From the NCBI GenBank assembly GCA_949130495.1, contig OX422221.1, forward strand, positions 148,203,405 through 148,267,404: 64,000 nucleotides of DNA. Direction: 5' to 3'. Below the pieces are notes generated by a model, which made no database searches, was not told the DNA's origin, and was given only the letters and a program-made list of their open reading frames with translations. This stretch comes from Sambucus nigra. Taxonomy: Eukaryota; Streptophyta; Magnoliopsida; Dipsacales; Adoxaceae. Shown here in pieces: positions 24,475 through 34,958 of this stretch. The translations under genes were made by a program, and so were the position numbers. Position 1 is the first letter of the stretch; each line of letters starts with the position of its first letter.

Positions 24475-25541
24475 TGTTGGAAATTGGACTTAGAAAAAGC
24501 TGTCCAGATTTTTTTGGACAGAATTTTAAGCAACTTTGAACTCAAATTTAGGTGGGACCCACACTACGATAATTGTGGAATAATATACGAACGCATTCTC
24601 ATCCGCAAGGAGATTAACGTAGTATATTCACATGTCCAATTTCATTAAGTTATGAATGATAAATATATTCCCAAAGTAACTCACAAAGTGATGAAAGTTA
24701 ATGAATTGAGTATGTTTTAACTCTTGTCCCACATTGGAAGAGTAGTGGGAAAATGATGAGTTAATAAAACTCAAATGATGGACTAAGGCTTGGATGCCTT
24801 GGGGTATCCCAACTCTTTGTAGGAGAGATGACCTAAGCTATGCTCGGGTTGACTTTCGGTCAAAAGGTCCACACGCGCGCGTCCGGCCGTCCAACCGTCT
24901 CGGCTCGGTTCGGTCTTGGGCTTGGGATTGGGATTGAGCTTATAAAAATCTCCTACATTTTTTAGCCGAATTAATTTAACTTTCTAGGCCTTAATTATTA
25001 ATTAATTAATTAATTAATAAACTGTTGGCAGTTATTGTCAACAGTCAACAGTTATTCGTTTAACTATTTTGACAGTTATTTTGAATAGTCACTTGATTTA
25101 CTATAAATACAAATGCCTCCCTCCATTTTTATACTAATGAAAAATTCCCTCCTCCAATTCCTTCCATACTGAAAGTGCTGTCATATCTGTTCCAGAAAAT
25201 TATTTTTCTACATAACTCTTTCACATTTGTTGTATTGTTGTTGAGTAAAAAATCACAGAATTTGAGTTCGTCGTAATTAATTATTGTCGTGCTACATAAT
25301 TAATTGGAAAATCCGTTCTATTTTGGGAGACAATATTTATCAACTTCGGAGCACATTAGAGGGAATAAATTGTCTTAAGGACACTGTGAAAATTCACAGG
25401 ACTCGAATTCTTTTTCTATTCTATTATTATTTCTGCAAATTCAAGTAAGTGTTAATTTTATGTAAATTCGTTTTATTTCTGTAATTATATTAATAATTCA
25501 TAATTCTGTACATTTATATTTATTAAATAGTAGACTTAACA
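24475..25541 (+). mobile_element. Copia 3' LTR, copy B
   Basis: It starts TGTTGGAAATT, ends TTAACA, and is followed by the TSD ATATG at 25,542-25,546. It is about 130 bp longer than the 5' LTRs because of a GC-rich block at roughly 24,877-25,010 that the 5' LTRs lack. Confidence 0.88.
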
Positions 25542-25546
25542 ATATG

Positions 25547-26643
25547 TTGTAATATTTGTTGTATTTATAAAGTTGGATAAGGAACATTTTGTGTTTGGGA
25601 TCCTATTACTATTAATATTTAGAATTTACAATATATGAATTATGATTTTTTGGTTATTTGAATTTTGATCTCCATTAGTAATGCCTATTTGGGTTTTGGC
25701 CTCCAATTAAAAATTATTGTATCCTTGATCCCTATTTTTAATTTTTAACGACACTTTTTTGGAAAAATGTGTCGGTAAACATATGAAAATAATTCAAAAG
25801 GTGTCACTAAAAGTGAAAAATGGGGGTCAAACATACAATAGAATTTTTTTAGACGAACTCGATATCACACGAACCGAGCCCAACTCAACATGATCTATTG
25901 ACACCTCTTGATGCAACTACCCAACTAATGGAAATAATCGAGGGATCATCGGGATATGGGGAAAAAATCTATTTTTAATATATAAATATTGTGTTATTTT
26001 CTTGGAAAATACATTCACGAAAAAGTCATTCTCTTCCTAAAATATTTTCTATTTTATTGTACACCGAGGAGTTCCAGAGGTATCTGATATTATGCTGATA
26101 ACAACTTTAAGAGTTTGTCTCTCACACAAGTTTAATAAAATTTTCCAAAAGTCTGTATCCTATAGCATTTTAGATTCTTAAAAATTTGGCATTGAAGCCT
26201 CTAACAGCGAGACTTTGGTAGATGGGCTCATCCTCGCAGGGCTAGCCAAGTACAAACGCATAGCGACTCCCTGCTCGTGGTAAAGTATTTAGCTACTTCC
26301 ATTATTCAAGTGGGGCCCAAGTTATAAGAATGTTAACAAATTATCACATAAATACAAAAGGAATATTTTTGTGCATTGAACAATCTTTTAGTACAATCAG
26401 AATGTTTATATATTTCAGGTGTTTTTGGCATTTTGCGCTACTAGTACTTTTAAAATCTATACAATGTAGCAGTTGGTTTTTAAAAATCATAGAAGTTAAA
26501 TTCAAATAGAACAGGAATTGAAATAGTTTTAATATTAGATATGCATAAACTAATGCGTCCACATGTCCACTAGCTATTAAGTTAAGTTTGGAGACTAAAC
26601 AATTTGAAAACGATTTTTAAAACTTAACGTTTAACAAAAGAAA
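25547..26643. other. FMO upstream region
   Basis: This stretch between the copia TSD and the FMO promoter is AT-rich and noncoding. I see no LTR, TIR or gene. The antisense open frame at 26,344-26,562 has no recognisable domain. Confidence 0.5.
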
Positions 26644-26651
26644 ATATAAAA
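26644..26651 (+). promoter_or_regulatory. Candidate TATA box of the FMO gene
   Basis: A TATAAAAA sequence lies about 120 bp before the chosen ATG (26,772), a reasonable distance for a plant core promoter with a short leader. It is in AT-rich DNA, so chance is possible. Confidence 0.35.
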
Positions 26652-26702
26652 AAAAAAGTCCACTCATCTTACGTTGGGATCATCACAAGTAGCATTTCAT
26701 TC

Positions 26703-26732
26703 ATGTACGAGAAAGCAAAGCAAACCAACTAG
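26703..26732 (+). other. Upstream ORF in the FMO leader
   Basis: An in-frame ATG at 26,703 opens a nine-codon ORF (MYEKAKQTN) ending at TAG 26,730. Its codons for YEKAKQ repeat an 18-bp stretch of exon 1 (26,706-26,723 equals 26,856-26,873). If it lies in the mRNA it could act as a uORF. Whether it is transcribed is unknown. Confidence 0.35.
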
Positions 26733-26771
26733 TTGACCATTGATTCATCAAGTGAGGCTGAGGTAATATCA

Positions 26772-27282
26772 ATGAAAGTGGGCGTGATCGGAGCTGGAGC
26801 TGCGGGTCTCGTAGCCGCCCGTGAATTAGAAAGAGAAGGCCACAAAGTGGTTATCTACGAGAAAGCAAAGCAACTTGGTGGAATATGGGTGTACGACCCA
26901 CGAGTAGAGACCGATCCACTGGGAGTGGATCCAAACAGAGACATAATTCACACTAGTCTTTATCTCTCTTTACGCACTAATCTCCCTCGTGAGTTAATGG
27001 GTTTCTCTGATTACCCTTTTCATGACACACAAAATGGGGATGCCAGGATTTTTCCTCGGCATGAAGAGGTGCTCAAGTTTTTGGAAAATTTTGCGGCGGA
27101 TTTTGGACTCACTGAGTTAATACGGTTCAACACTGAGGTTGTGCGAGTTGAACAGGTGAACAACGGGTGGGTGGTTGAGTCAAGAGCGAGTGGAGATAGT
27201 TTTACCTCAGAGGAGATGTTTGAGGCTGTGTTAGTTTGTAATGGTCATCATACTCAACCTCGGGTGCCCAATAATCTTCCAG
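26772..27282 (+). CDS. FMO GS-OX-like flavin monooxygenase, exon 1
   Basis: This is the N-terminal exon of a flavin-containing monooxygenase of the plant S-oxygenation type. Such enzymes use FAD and NADPH to oxygenate sulfur, as in methylthioalkyl glucosinolates in Brassicales; the substrate here is unknown. The ATG at 26,772 gives MKVGVIGAGAAGL with the FAD-binding GxGxxG at residues 7-12, then YEKAKQLGGIW and the SLRTNLP block. The longer open frame starts only at a TTG, so I prefer this ATG, which leaves a very short N-terminus. The exon ends at AG|GTACGT (27,282/27,283) in phase 1, after the NLPG codons. No stop or frameshift is present. Confidence 0.9.
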
Positions 27283-27772
27283 GTACGTGATCCGATTTTC
27301 CTTCTTTCAACCTTTTGTTTTGCTAGATAATTTTTTGCAATTTTATGTTGAAGATAGTTGTAAAATATTCTTTAGCAAGATTCTCTTGATTAGCCTATTT
27401 TGTATTTTATTTGGAAAGATTTTCTCTTTATCTTTTTTTTTTTATCATTTTTCTGTTCAAATTTTAAAATTAAATAAACGAAATCCATTAATGATATTTA
27501 ATTTTGAAATTTGAAATTTTATAGTGCAATTTTCGACATGTTTTCGGTGGTAAAATTTCGCAATATGAAATTGCACACCGTGAAATTTAGTGCAAAGTAA
27601 AAATACCTATTTTTCACAATAAAAAAATTGTATTGTGAAAATTCGCAATGAGAAATTTTAATGGTTGTCGGAGTATCGCTGGAGGATATTCGGAGCCTCA
27701 CCAAATTTACTAGGGTGTCACATGAGTATCGCTGGAGCCATTGAAGTGTTGTCTGACTTCACCGGAGTGGGA

Positions 27773-30135
27773 AACATGCCCGAATAAACTGATCATAACT
27801 AGAAAACATAAATGGAGGCGACTACGCAAACATCCCGTGAAACCCGCACAGTGTCACGGCTCCTCAAAAACATATGGAAGGAAAGGTCATTACGGGCGAC
27901 CGTGCGGCGGAACACCTGAACGGATTATATATATATATATATATACACAACAAGAAATGAAAACCGGTCAGGGCCGGGTATATGTGATCAATAGATAAAT
28001 GACAGGTATGACAATGATGCACAAAATAATCAAGGGTGATAATCTAGCATGGTAACATCATATAAGGAACTAAAACTAATAAAGGACTATGTAGAGTGAG
28101 ATTCATGTTAAAACAGAATTAAAAGTACTTGTGAGCCTTTAGCATCATTCATCATATTTCAATTTCAATCTTCTTTTCCATTCCTTATCAGGAATATAAT
28201 TATCATCATGTGCTCTATATGGCACTATTCTCAATAGTATGCTCTTTGTGGCATAAATTTTCTCTTTGTGGCATTCATATTCCATCGAGTCCAACTCGAT
28301 AATTAGAATAGTCATAAATATAAATATAACGATTCTAAGACCGCCCGTCCGGGTTTCCCCACTGTGCGCGTCCCTAAATAACCATCATCTTCCAGGGCCT
28401 AACATAAGACAACCTGGGATCCTATCGAAATCGTCGGGAAGCGGCCATATGCCTGCGGGGTAGTCAAGACCACACCCAGAATCTCCTACCCATCGCAGAA
28501 AAATAAAACAAGCGCTCATATGGCCTAGGATTATATCCACCCTGCATTCATTAGCCAGGGGGCTTCACCTCTCGCACGGACTTCCCTTAAGATGGTATTT
28601 AGAGAGGTGTGTAACATCCATTTTATTTATTTCCATTACATGATTTAGTAAATTATCATTTACCTTAACAATTTCCCATTTTAATAATTGTATAGACTAA
28701 ATCGGGACTATACGTGTTACGTACCGTCATAACATCCTCGATAAGAAATTTAGACTCCAAAGTTATTCACAAGCCTCTTTTAGGCTTTAATATAAACCCT
28801 CAAGTCAAATCTAACTCGAGTCGAATTCTAAAGTCTCCAAATTGACCTTAATATATTCTAGACCCTTATAAAGCTACAAGACGAAAGTGATGCTCAAGCA
28901 TCACTTTAAATTCCCCCTTGAATGAACCCTTTCGAGTCTAGGATGTCGACCCAACTCAACTAGTACTCTAAACCCTATATTTACTTCATTTAAGAAGGTC
29001 CCTAATCACTAATCCTAAAGAAAAGGGGTTAAAAATGAAAAAGAAAAATTTGAAAAAGTGCAGGGCTACCGAATCGATTCGCCCCCTTGGCCGAATCGAT
29101 TCGGCCAGAAAAATTGAGTTTCTGAAAAGTAGCCAAATCGATTCGGATGGAAACCGAATCGATTCGGTCAGAAGGTTTGGGTTTTTGCATAACTGCCGAA
29201 TCGATTCGGATCAATTTCGAATCGATTCGGTTCACAAGACCTGGGCACTGGACCTAACCGAATCGATTCGCCCAGGGGGCCGAATCGATTCGGGCCTGCG
29301 ATTTTGCCAAGAATTGGCTATGGAGTCTTGGACTCCATTTTCTACCCCAACCCAAATTCTTCAAACCAAACTTATATACCAACATCAAGATAACATCAAT
29401 GATGCTAATAACCATCTTAAACCTCATGAATCATCCTAATCATCTTTGAATGAATCAAAACCCAAAAATACATGAGAGAAACCCTAAGTTTGCTAAACCG
29501 AAATCAATACATCATTACCATAGCAAATCATCTATCTCAAGACACAAATAGCAAGTAAAAACTTGCCTTGATTCAGCAACTTTGCAGATTTCTAGGTGTA
29601 GTAGCAAAATCCTTCTCAATCTCCAAATCTCCAAAGCTTTCTTTCTACTCTTCTCTTTCTCTCTTTGGTTTTGGAAGGAAATTAGGGAAATTAGAAGACT
29701 TAATAGGCTTAAGTCGTGGTTTAAGGCAAATGTCCCACTAAATTAACTAATAGTGCGATAAAATAATACGCAACTGTATAATTTAGGTACAATCAGTCAA
29801 AAATGCCCAAAACTTTAAAATACAATATGGTACATTATCTGACTATTTCGCACGTTCCGGAATCAACTGTAACCTCCAAATTATCATTTGGACATTTTAA
29901 AATTCAATTTAGGTTCCGGTCTCATAATTAAGCCAAATATCATTTTAAATTCAGATGATATTAATAAGCATGACATAGCAATATTTACCCATAGATATGA
30001 TATGTATGCAAACTCACAATGAATATCAACTTTTCTACATTGAATTAACATTCAAATCATAACCCAACACTGGTCTCTAATTACTATAATAAGTAATTAC
30101 TATAGAATACGGTCTTATAAGCGAGGGTTATTACA
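27773..30135 (-). mobile_element. Chromovirus 3' LTR, outer end truncated
   Basis: It matches 35,309-37,668 closely. The match stops at AACATGCCCG (27,773), about 350 bp short of the full LTR. The LTR contains eight copies of the palindrome GAATCGATTC at 29,071-29,291 and a TA microsatellite near 27,926-27,944. Open frames on both strands over the palindrome array (e.g. 29,035-29,439) result from the repeat and are not called as genes. Confidence 0.88.
29071..29291. repeat. Eight phased GAATCGATTC palindromes in the 3' LTR
   Basis: Copies start at 29,071, 29,093, 29,135 (AAATCGATTC), 29,156, 29,198, 29,219, 29,260 and 29,282. Spacings are 22, 42, 21, 42, 21, 41 and 22 bp, so centres fall near multiples of two helical turns. 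Most copies extend to CCGAATCGATTCGG. The array could be a cluster of binding sites for a dimeric DNA-binding protein, or only a minisatellite with a 63-bp period. Confidence 0.85.
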
Positions 30136-30153
30136 TACTCCCCCCCTTATGAG
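30136..30153 (-). promoter_or_regulatory. Chromovirus polypurine tract
   Basis: On the minus strand it reads CTCATAAGGGGGGGAGTA directly before the 3' LTR (TGTAATAACC). This is the plus-strand primer site. Confidence 0.8.
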
Positions 30154-30183
30154 GGAATTTTGCCCCCAAAATTCAGGCGTACC

Positions 30184-33100
30184 TCATAAGAAAAGATGTG
30201 GATATCTCTCCCGCATCTCATCCTCACGTTCCCAAGTTGATTCGCTTGCATGATGATGACTCCAATGAACTCTCACTAGGGGCACCACACGAGATCTCAA
30301 CTTTCGCTCCCCAAACTCAAGGATAGAAACCGGTTGTTCTTCATAAGAAACGTCGGGCTGCAACTCGATATCTTCGAAAGGAATGTGCCAAAGGGAACCT
30401 TCACACCTTCTGTACTTATTCAAAGAGGAGACGTGAAATACATCATGAATTTGTTGTAAAGGTTCCGGGAAGGCAAGTTGGTATGCTACGGGACCAACCT
30501 TTGCAATCACCGGGAAAGGTCCAACAAAGCGGGGTGCAAGCTTTCCTTTCTTCCCAAAACGTTTAATGCCCTTCATCGGGGACACTCGCACCAACACTTG
30601 GTCTCCAACCTCCAACTCCATATGTCTCCTACCCGCATCGGCATAACTCTTTTGACGATCTTGGGCTATCCGTATGCGATTTCGAATAAGCTCAATCTTC
30701 GAAGAAGTATCTTGGATCATTTCAGGTCCAAGGAACTTATTATCACCCACTTCCAACCAACAAGCGGGCGATCTACAAGGCCTGCCATACAGAGCTTCGT
30801 AGGGTGCCATTCCAATAGTGAATTGGTATGAGTTGTTGTAAGCAAACTCAACGAACGGAAGGTATTGTTCCCAACTGCCTTTAAAGTCGAGTATGCACAT
30901 ACGAAGCATATCCTCCAACATCTGGTTTACCCTTTCGGTCTGACCGTCTGTTTGAGGATGATAGGAAGAGCTTAACTTCAACTCGGTCCCCATTGCTCCT
31001 TGGAAACTTTGCCAAAAGTGGGACACAAATATCTTATCTCGATCGGATACAATATTCAAAGGTACCCCGTGGAGTCTGACGATCTCCTCAATGAACAACT
31101 GGGCATAACGAGCGGTATCATAATCGGTGCGCACGGGCAAGAAGTGTGCCGACTTGGTCAAACGGTCGACAATCACCCAAATTGAGTCGTAACCCTTTTG
31201 CGATCTAGGCAAGCCTGTAACAAAGTCCATCGAAATGCTCTCCCATTTCCATACGGGAATCTCGAGCGGTTGTAACAAACCTGTCGGTCGCTGGTGATCA
31301 ATCTTAACCAACTGACAAGTAGTACATTGAGACACAAACTCTGAGATATCCCTCTTCATACCCGCCCACCAATACAAACGACGCATATCTTGGTACATCT
31401 TGTCCCCGCCTGGATGCACCGTGAACTTCGACCCGTGGGATTTTGCCATCACTGTACGTCTCAAATCCCCATCGTCGGGAACCACAAGTCTTCCATGGAA
31501 GCGTAGTCCACCCTCAGAACCAATTGAGTACGACTCTGCTCCCTCAGACAACAGCTGGCGTGTATGGTCTTGATAAACTTTATCTCTTTTCTGAGCCTCC
31601 ACAATCCTTGTTATAATCGTGGGAGTGACCGTCATCACATAAAGGAATGCTCTCACTCCTGCATCCTCTAGGCTGAGTTCTCTCCACTTAGCTTTCCACA
31701 CCTCAGCTAAGTCTCCATCAGGCTTTTTACTCAAGGCATCTGCTACCACATTCGCCTTTCCGGGGTGATAATGAATATCAAATTGGTAATCTTTCACAAA
31801 CTCCAACCAACGACGCTGGCGCATATTCAAATCCTTTTGGGAGAATAAGTATTGTAGTGATTTGTGGTCGGTGAACAGACTAAACTTTTCCCCTAAGAGA
31901 TAATGCCTCCATATCTTCAAGGCAAATACAACGGCGGCAAATTCTAAGTCGTGCACCGGATAGTTCCTCTCGTGAGGCTTCAACTTACGAGAAGCGTACG
32001 CAATGGGTTGTCTCTCTTGTTGAAGAACACCTCCTAACCCAAGAAGAGATGCATCAGCGAAGACGAGATATTCCAATACCGGCTTTGGCAATGCCAGGAC
32101 TGGAGCCGAAGTTAGTCTATCCTTGAGCTCATCAAAAGCCGCTTGACATGAACTGTCCCATACAAATCTTACTCCTTTCCGGGTCAAATTCGTCAACGGG
32201 CTAGAAACCTTTGAAAAGCTCTTAATGAATCGACGGTAATAACCCGCCAAGCCCAGGAAACTACGAACTTCAGTGGGCGTCGTGGGCTGACCCCACTCCT
32301 TTACTGCGATCACCTTGCCCGGATCCAGAGACACGCCCTGGGATGACACCACATGCCCTAGAAACTGAACTTCCTTCAACCAGAAGCCACACTTCTCAAA
32401 CTTTGCATACAATTGATGATCTCTCAATCTCTGCAGGACCAACCGTAAGTGAGCAGCGTGATCCGACTCTGTCTGAGAATAGACTAGGATGTCATCAATA
32501 AATACAATGACAAACTGGTCAAGGAAATCCCGAAACACCCTGTTCATAAGGTCCATAAACACTGCAGGGGCATTGGTTAGCCCAAAGGGCATAACCAAGA
32601 ATTCATAAGATCCATAACGGGTCAAAAAGGCCGTCTTAGATACATCTTGCTCTCGTATCCTCAATTGGTGATACCCTGTCCGCAAGTCGATCTTGGAGAA
32701 GTAGGAAGCTCCCCTAAGTTGATCAAACAAGTCGTCGATGCGAGGTAAAGGGTATTTATTCCGGATGGTGACTTTATTCAACTCTCTATAGTCCACGCAT
32801 AACCGGAGAGAACCGTCTCTCTTCTTCACAAACAATACCGGAGCGCCCCACGGTGAGGTACTACGCCTAATAAAGCCCTGCTCCAGTAGCTTCTGAAACT
32901 GATCTCTCAGCTCCCTCATTTCCACAGGAGCCATTCGATAAGGAGCTTTGGCGATCGGTCGAGTTCCCGACATTAAATCAATCACAAACTCTATTTCCCG
33001 ACTTGGAGGTAATCCCGGTATCTCCCGAAAAATATCTTCAAAATCTCTAACGATTGGAAGAGAATTTAGGGGAACCACGACATCCCTAGATGCGTCTTCC

Positions 33101-33345
33101 GCAATACAATATAGATAAGCACTCGTGCTCCCTTCCATACAAGGCATAACTACCAGGAACATCTCTTGTCCCGGAACCGCAAAAACTATACTCTTCCCAT
33201 AACAATTCACTATAGCACGGTACTTCACTAGCCAATCCATACCCAAAATTACATCGTACCCGACCATATCGAGGACGAGTAAATCGGCCTCAAAACACAA
33301 GTCACCAAGATTAATTCCTACGTTTTTACATACGAAGAAAACAAT
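30184..33345 (-). CDS. pol: Chromovirus pol: RT, RNase H, integrase, chromodomain-like tail
   Basis: The open frame of 1,038 codons (33,300 to 30,184) begins within the protease/RT linker (VILGMDWL). The RT shows [23 protein letters not shown] and the active-site FIDDIL. The RNase H has FADAS and ADALSKKP at its end. The integrase has the HHCC finger ending CTTCQLVK, the catalytic acids in DFVTGLP, VSDRD and the E of TERVNQ, and a GPF/Y-type block (PRFVGPFPV). The tail (about 60 residues, [18 protein letters not shown]...[14 protein letters not shown]) fits the divergent chromodomain of Tekay/Del elements that guides integration to chromatin. The frame appears to continue upstream to about 33,345, where a 1-nt indel separates it from the protease. 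Confidence 0.92.
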   Translation of the reverse strand: MVFFVCKNVGINLGDLCFEADLLVLDMVGYDVILGMDWLVKYRAIVNCYGKSIVFAVPGQEMFLVVMPCMEGSTSAYLYCIAEDASRDVVVPLNSLPIVRDFEDIFREIPGLPPSREIEFVIDLMSGTRPIAKAPYRMAPVEMRELRDQFQKLLEQGFIRRSTSPWGAPVLFVKKRDGSLRLCVDYRELNKVTIRNKYPLPRIDDLFDQLRGASYFSKIDLRTGYHQLRIREQDVSKTAFLTRYGSYEFLVMPFGLTNAPAVFMDLMNRVFRDFLDQFVIVFIDDILVYSQTESDHAAHLRLVLQRLRDHQLYAKFEKCGFWLKEVQFLGHVVSSQGVSLDPGKVIAVKEWGQPTTPTEVRSFLGLAGYYRRFIKSFSKVSSPLTNLTRKGVRFVWDSSCQAAFDELKDRLTSAPVLALPKPVLEYLVFADASLLGLGGVLQQERQPIAYASRKLKPHERNYPVHDLEFAAVVFALKIWRHYLLGEKFSLFTDHKSLQYLFSQKDLNMRQRRWLEFVKDYQFDIHYHPGKANVVADALSKKPDGDLAEVWKAKWRELSLEDAGVRAFLYVMTVTPTIITRIVEAQKRDKVYQDHTRQLLSEGAESYSIGSEGGLRFHGRLVVPDDGDLRRTVMAKSHGSKFTVHPGGDKMYQDMRRLYWWAGMKRDISEFVSQCTTCQLVKIDHQRPTGLLQPLEIPVWKWESISMDFVTGLPRSQKGYDSIWVIVDRLTKSAHFLPVRTDYDTARYAQLFIEEIVRLHGVPLNIVSDRDKIFVSHFWQSFQGAMGTELKLSSSYHPQTDGQTERVNQMLEDMLRMCILDFKGSWEQYLPFVEFAYNNSYQFTIGMAPYEALYGRPCRSPACWLEVGDNKFLGPEMIQDTSSKIELIRNRIRIAQDRQKSYADAGRRHMELEVGDQVLVRVSPMKGIKRFGKKGKLAPRFVGPFPVIAKVGPVAYQLAFPEPLQQIHDVFHVSSLNKYRRCEGSLWHIPFEDIELQPDVSYEEQPVSILEFGERKLRSRVVPLVRVHWSHHHASESTWEREDEMRERYPHLFL

Positions 33346-33635
33346 GAACCATCGCCCATAGAGGATTCAACGCTAGTGAAGGTACTTTCAGCAGATTTTA
33401 TCAAACCTGTAGTCTGGGCAAAACTTCTAGAAATAAAGGAGTGTGTAGCACCCGTATCAAATAGGATTCGACCCATATGCCCATGTATGAGAAACTTACC
33501 CTCGATCTCTGGTGGTGCCGGAGGAGCTGGAGGGAGTAGAGCCTCCTGAATATGGTAAACCCTTCCGTACTGCAATTGCCCCTGTTGAGGAGGAGCAACC
33601 GGATTAGGCGCCTGGGGCGGAAACTGTACATACGG
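33318..33635 (-). pseudogene. Chromovirus protease region
   Basis: The aspartic protease motif ILFDTGATHSFIS lies near 33,460. The frame is continuous with gag apart from a TAG at 33,636-33,638 and ends at a stop at 33,318, close to the frameshift before RT. In intact elements gag-protease-RT would be one frame, so this is one broken polyprotein. Confidence 0.8.
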
Positions 33636-34778
33636 CTACTGTGGGGCCCTTGGAAGATGCCCTCCAACCAACTGAGGACACGCCCTTTTAAAATGGCCCA
33701 TCTCCCCACACTGGAAACATTTATTTGTCGTATTATTCTGATTCCTACCTTGGTTATTTCGGAATTTCCCCGCACCTCGGCCCTGTTGGCCCCTACCTCC
33801 ATTTCCACCTCTACCACCCTGTGGTTGCTGACCACCTTGACCCTGCCTGTTATTATTGTTGTTGCCACCAGCATTAAACCCACCGAAACGTTGACGCTTT
33901 ACCGAATCCCCCTGCTGAGGATCCCTCTCAACCTGATTGTTCCCCGAGGATTGGGACGAAGAAGATGTTCCCCCTCCGCTCCCAACTCCTCCCTGTCTCA
34001 CTGTTTGCCCCGCAGTTACAACCTTCTTCTTGTTTTGCACAAACAATCTATGCTCCTGACAGTGAAGTAAAGCAGCATTCATCACATCACCAAAGGTCAC
34101 CAGAGATGGATTTCCCAGCAAATGTTGTTTTATTCGCCAGTGCAAACCTCCCACAAACTTGGAGATCCTCTTCGCTTCTGGAGTTACTTCATCCAGTATA
34201 AAGCTGGCTAACCGGGTAAACTCCTCCTCGTACTCGGCAACCGATCTCTCCCCTTGTACCAAATCCTGAAGCTTCCTCTGCATTTCCCTCTGAACTGCAG
34301 GAGGGAAATACTTTCCATCAAACAATGCCCAAAAATTTGTGATGGACATAGTATCCCTTTGTTCGGGTGTCGTCATTGACTCCCACCAGTGTAAGGCCGG
34401 TCCGACCAGCTTGAAAGTAACGAGAATTTGCTTTTTCTCCTCACTACATTCCACCATCCTAAGATGGCGCTGCATATCTCTCTTCCACTGGTTCGCCTTG
34501 ATAACATCCGAACCTCCCTCGAATTCCGGGGGATGTCCCTTAAGGAAAGACTCCCTCACCCGTTCCCACTGAGAAGGTCCCGTAGGAACTAGTGCTCCTT
34601 GTCCCCTCACTTGAGCTTGTGGCACTTGTTGGGCCACTGCAGTCACCGCGGCGTTGACAGCTTGAGCCACAATAGTTTCCACTTCAGCGGCACTGATATT
34701 CCCCTGCTGCGGTGGAGGACCAAACTCATCCTCCACAACCCTATTACATCTAGCGGGACGTCCTCTGTTCGGCGGCAT
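33636..34778 (-). CDS. gag: Chromovirus gag
   Basis: The likely start is ATG at 34,778 (MPPNRGRPAR); the longer frame begins only at a TTG. It contains the retrotransposon gag core (FLKGHPPEFEGG, ALHWWESM, YFPPAVQREMQRKLQDL, GERSVAEYEEEFTRLA) and, after a Gly/Gln/Asn-rich linker, a CCHC zinc knuckle CFQCGEMGHFKRAC. It ends at TAG 33,636, where homologous polyproteins read on into the protease, so the stop is probably a lesion. Confidence 0.88.
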   Translation of the reverse strand: MPPNRGRPARCNRVVEDEFGPPPQQGNISAAEVETIVAQAVNAAVTAVAQQVPQAQVRGQGALVPTGPSQWERVRESFLKGHPPEFEGGSDVIKANQWKRDMQRHLRMVECSEEKKQILVTFKLVGPALHWWESMTTPEQRDTMSITNFWALFDGKYFPPAVQREMQRKLQDLVQGERSVAEYEEEFTRLASFILDEVTPEAKRISKFVGGLHWRIKQHLLGNPSLVTFGDVMNAALLHCQEHRLFVQNKKKVVTAGQTVRQGGVGSGGGTSSSSQSSGNNQVERDPQQGDSVKRQRFGGFNAGGNNNNNRQGQGGQQPQGGRGGNGGRGQQGRGAGKFRNNQGRNQNNTTNKCFQCGEMGHFKRACPQLVGGHLPRAPQ

Positions 34779-34944
34779 CTGAGATAAAGACAAAATAGAG
34801 TTAAAACATGATATAAGACAATCTATTTAGCAGAAGATCGCATACATAGGCAGCAAAACAATCTTGACATTAAGTTCTATATCAAAGAACGCTACGGTAG
34901 AACGTGACAAGTCCGCATAGATCCTAAAGACTCTAGAACCTGAT

Positions 34945-34956
34945 GCTCTGATACCA
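34945..34956 (-). promoter_or_regulatory. Chromovirus tRNA-iMet primer binding site
   Basis: The minus strand reads TGGTATCAGAGC, two bases inside the 5' LTR end, the standard initiator-Met primer site of plant Ty3/gypsy chromoviruses. Confidence 0.9.
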
Positions 34957-34958
34957 TC

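Larger units (their letters stand above)
18435..25541 (+). mobile_element. Complete but inactive Ty1/copia retrotransposon, copy B
   Basis: The element is about 7.1 kb, with TG...CA LTRs and perfect 5-bp TSDs ATATG (18,430-18,434 and 25,542-25,546). The internal order is gag, protease, integrase, reverse transcriptase, RNase H, which is the copia order. The LTR start TGTTGGAAAT resembles the Angela/BARE group, but I would not assign a lineage on that alone. A purine-rich tract (GTGGGGGAT) lies just before the 3' LTR. Multiple stops and frameshifts make it non-autonomous. It is inserted in the spacer next to the foldback element. Confidence 0.92.

Noticed and set aside
26733..26771. FMO start at the beginning of the open frame (26,733)
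   Set aside because: The codon there is TTG. The first in-frame ATG after the upstream stop is 26,772.
27741..28463. Open frames at the left end of the chromovirus LTR as genes
   Set aside because: They recur in the other LTR and have no domains.
29035..29439. 134-codon frame (and the antisense one) over the LTR palindromes
   Set aside because: The frame stays open because of a 63-bp repeat; the same appears on the other strand, and it lies in an LTR.
33552..34070. Plus-strand ORFs over the chromovirus gag and pol
   Set aside because: Antisense shadows of gag/protease, without domains; the same applies to 30,478-30,831 and 34,339-34,787.
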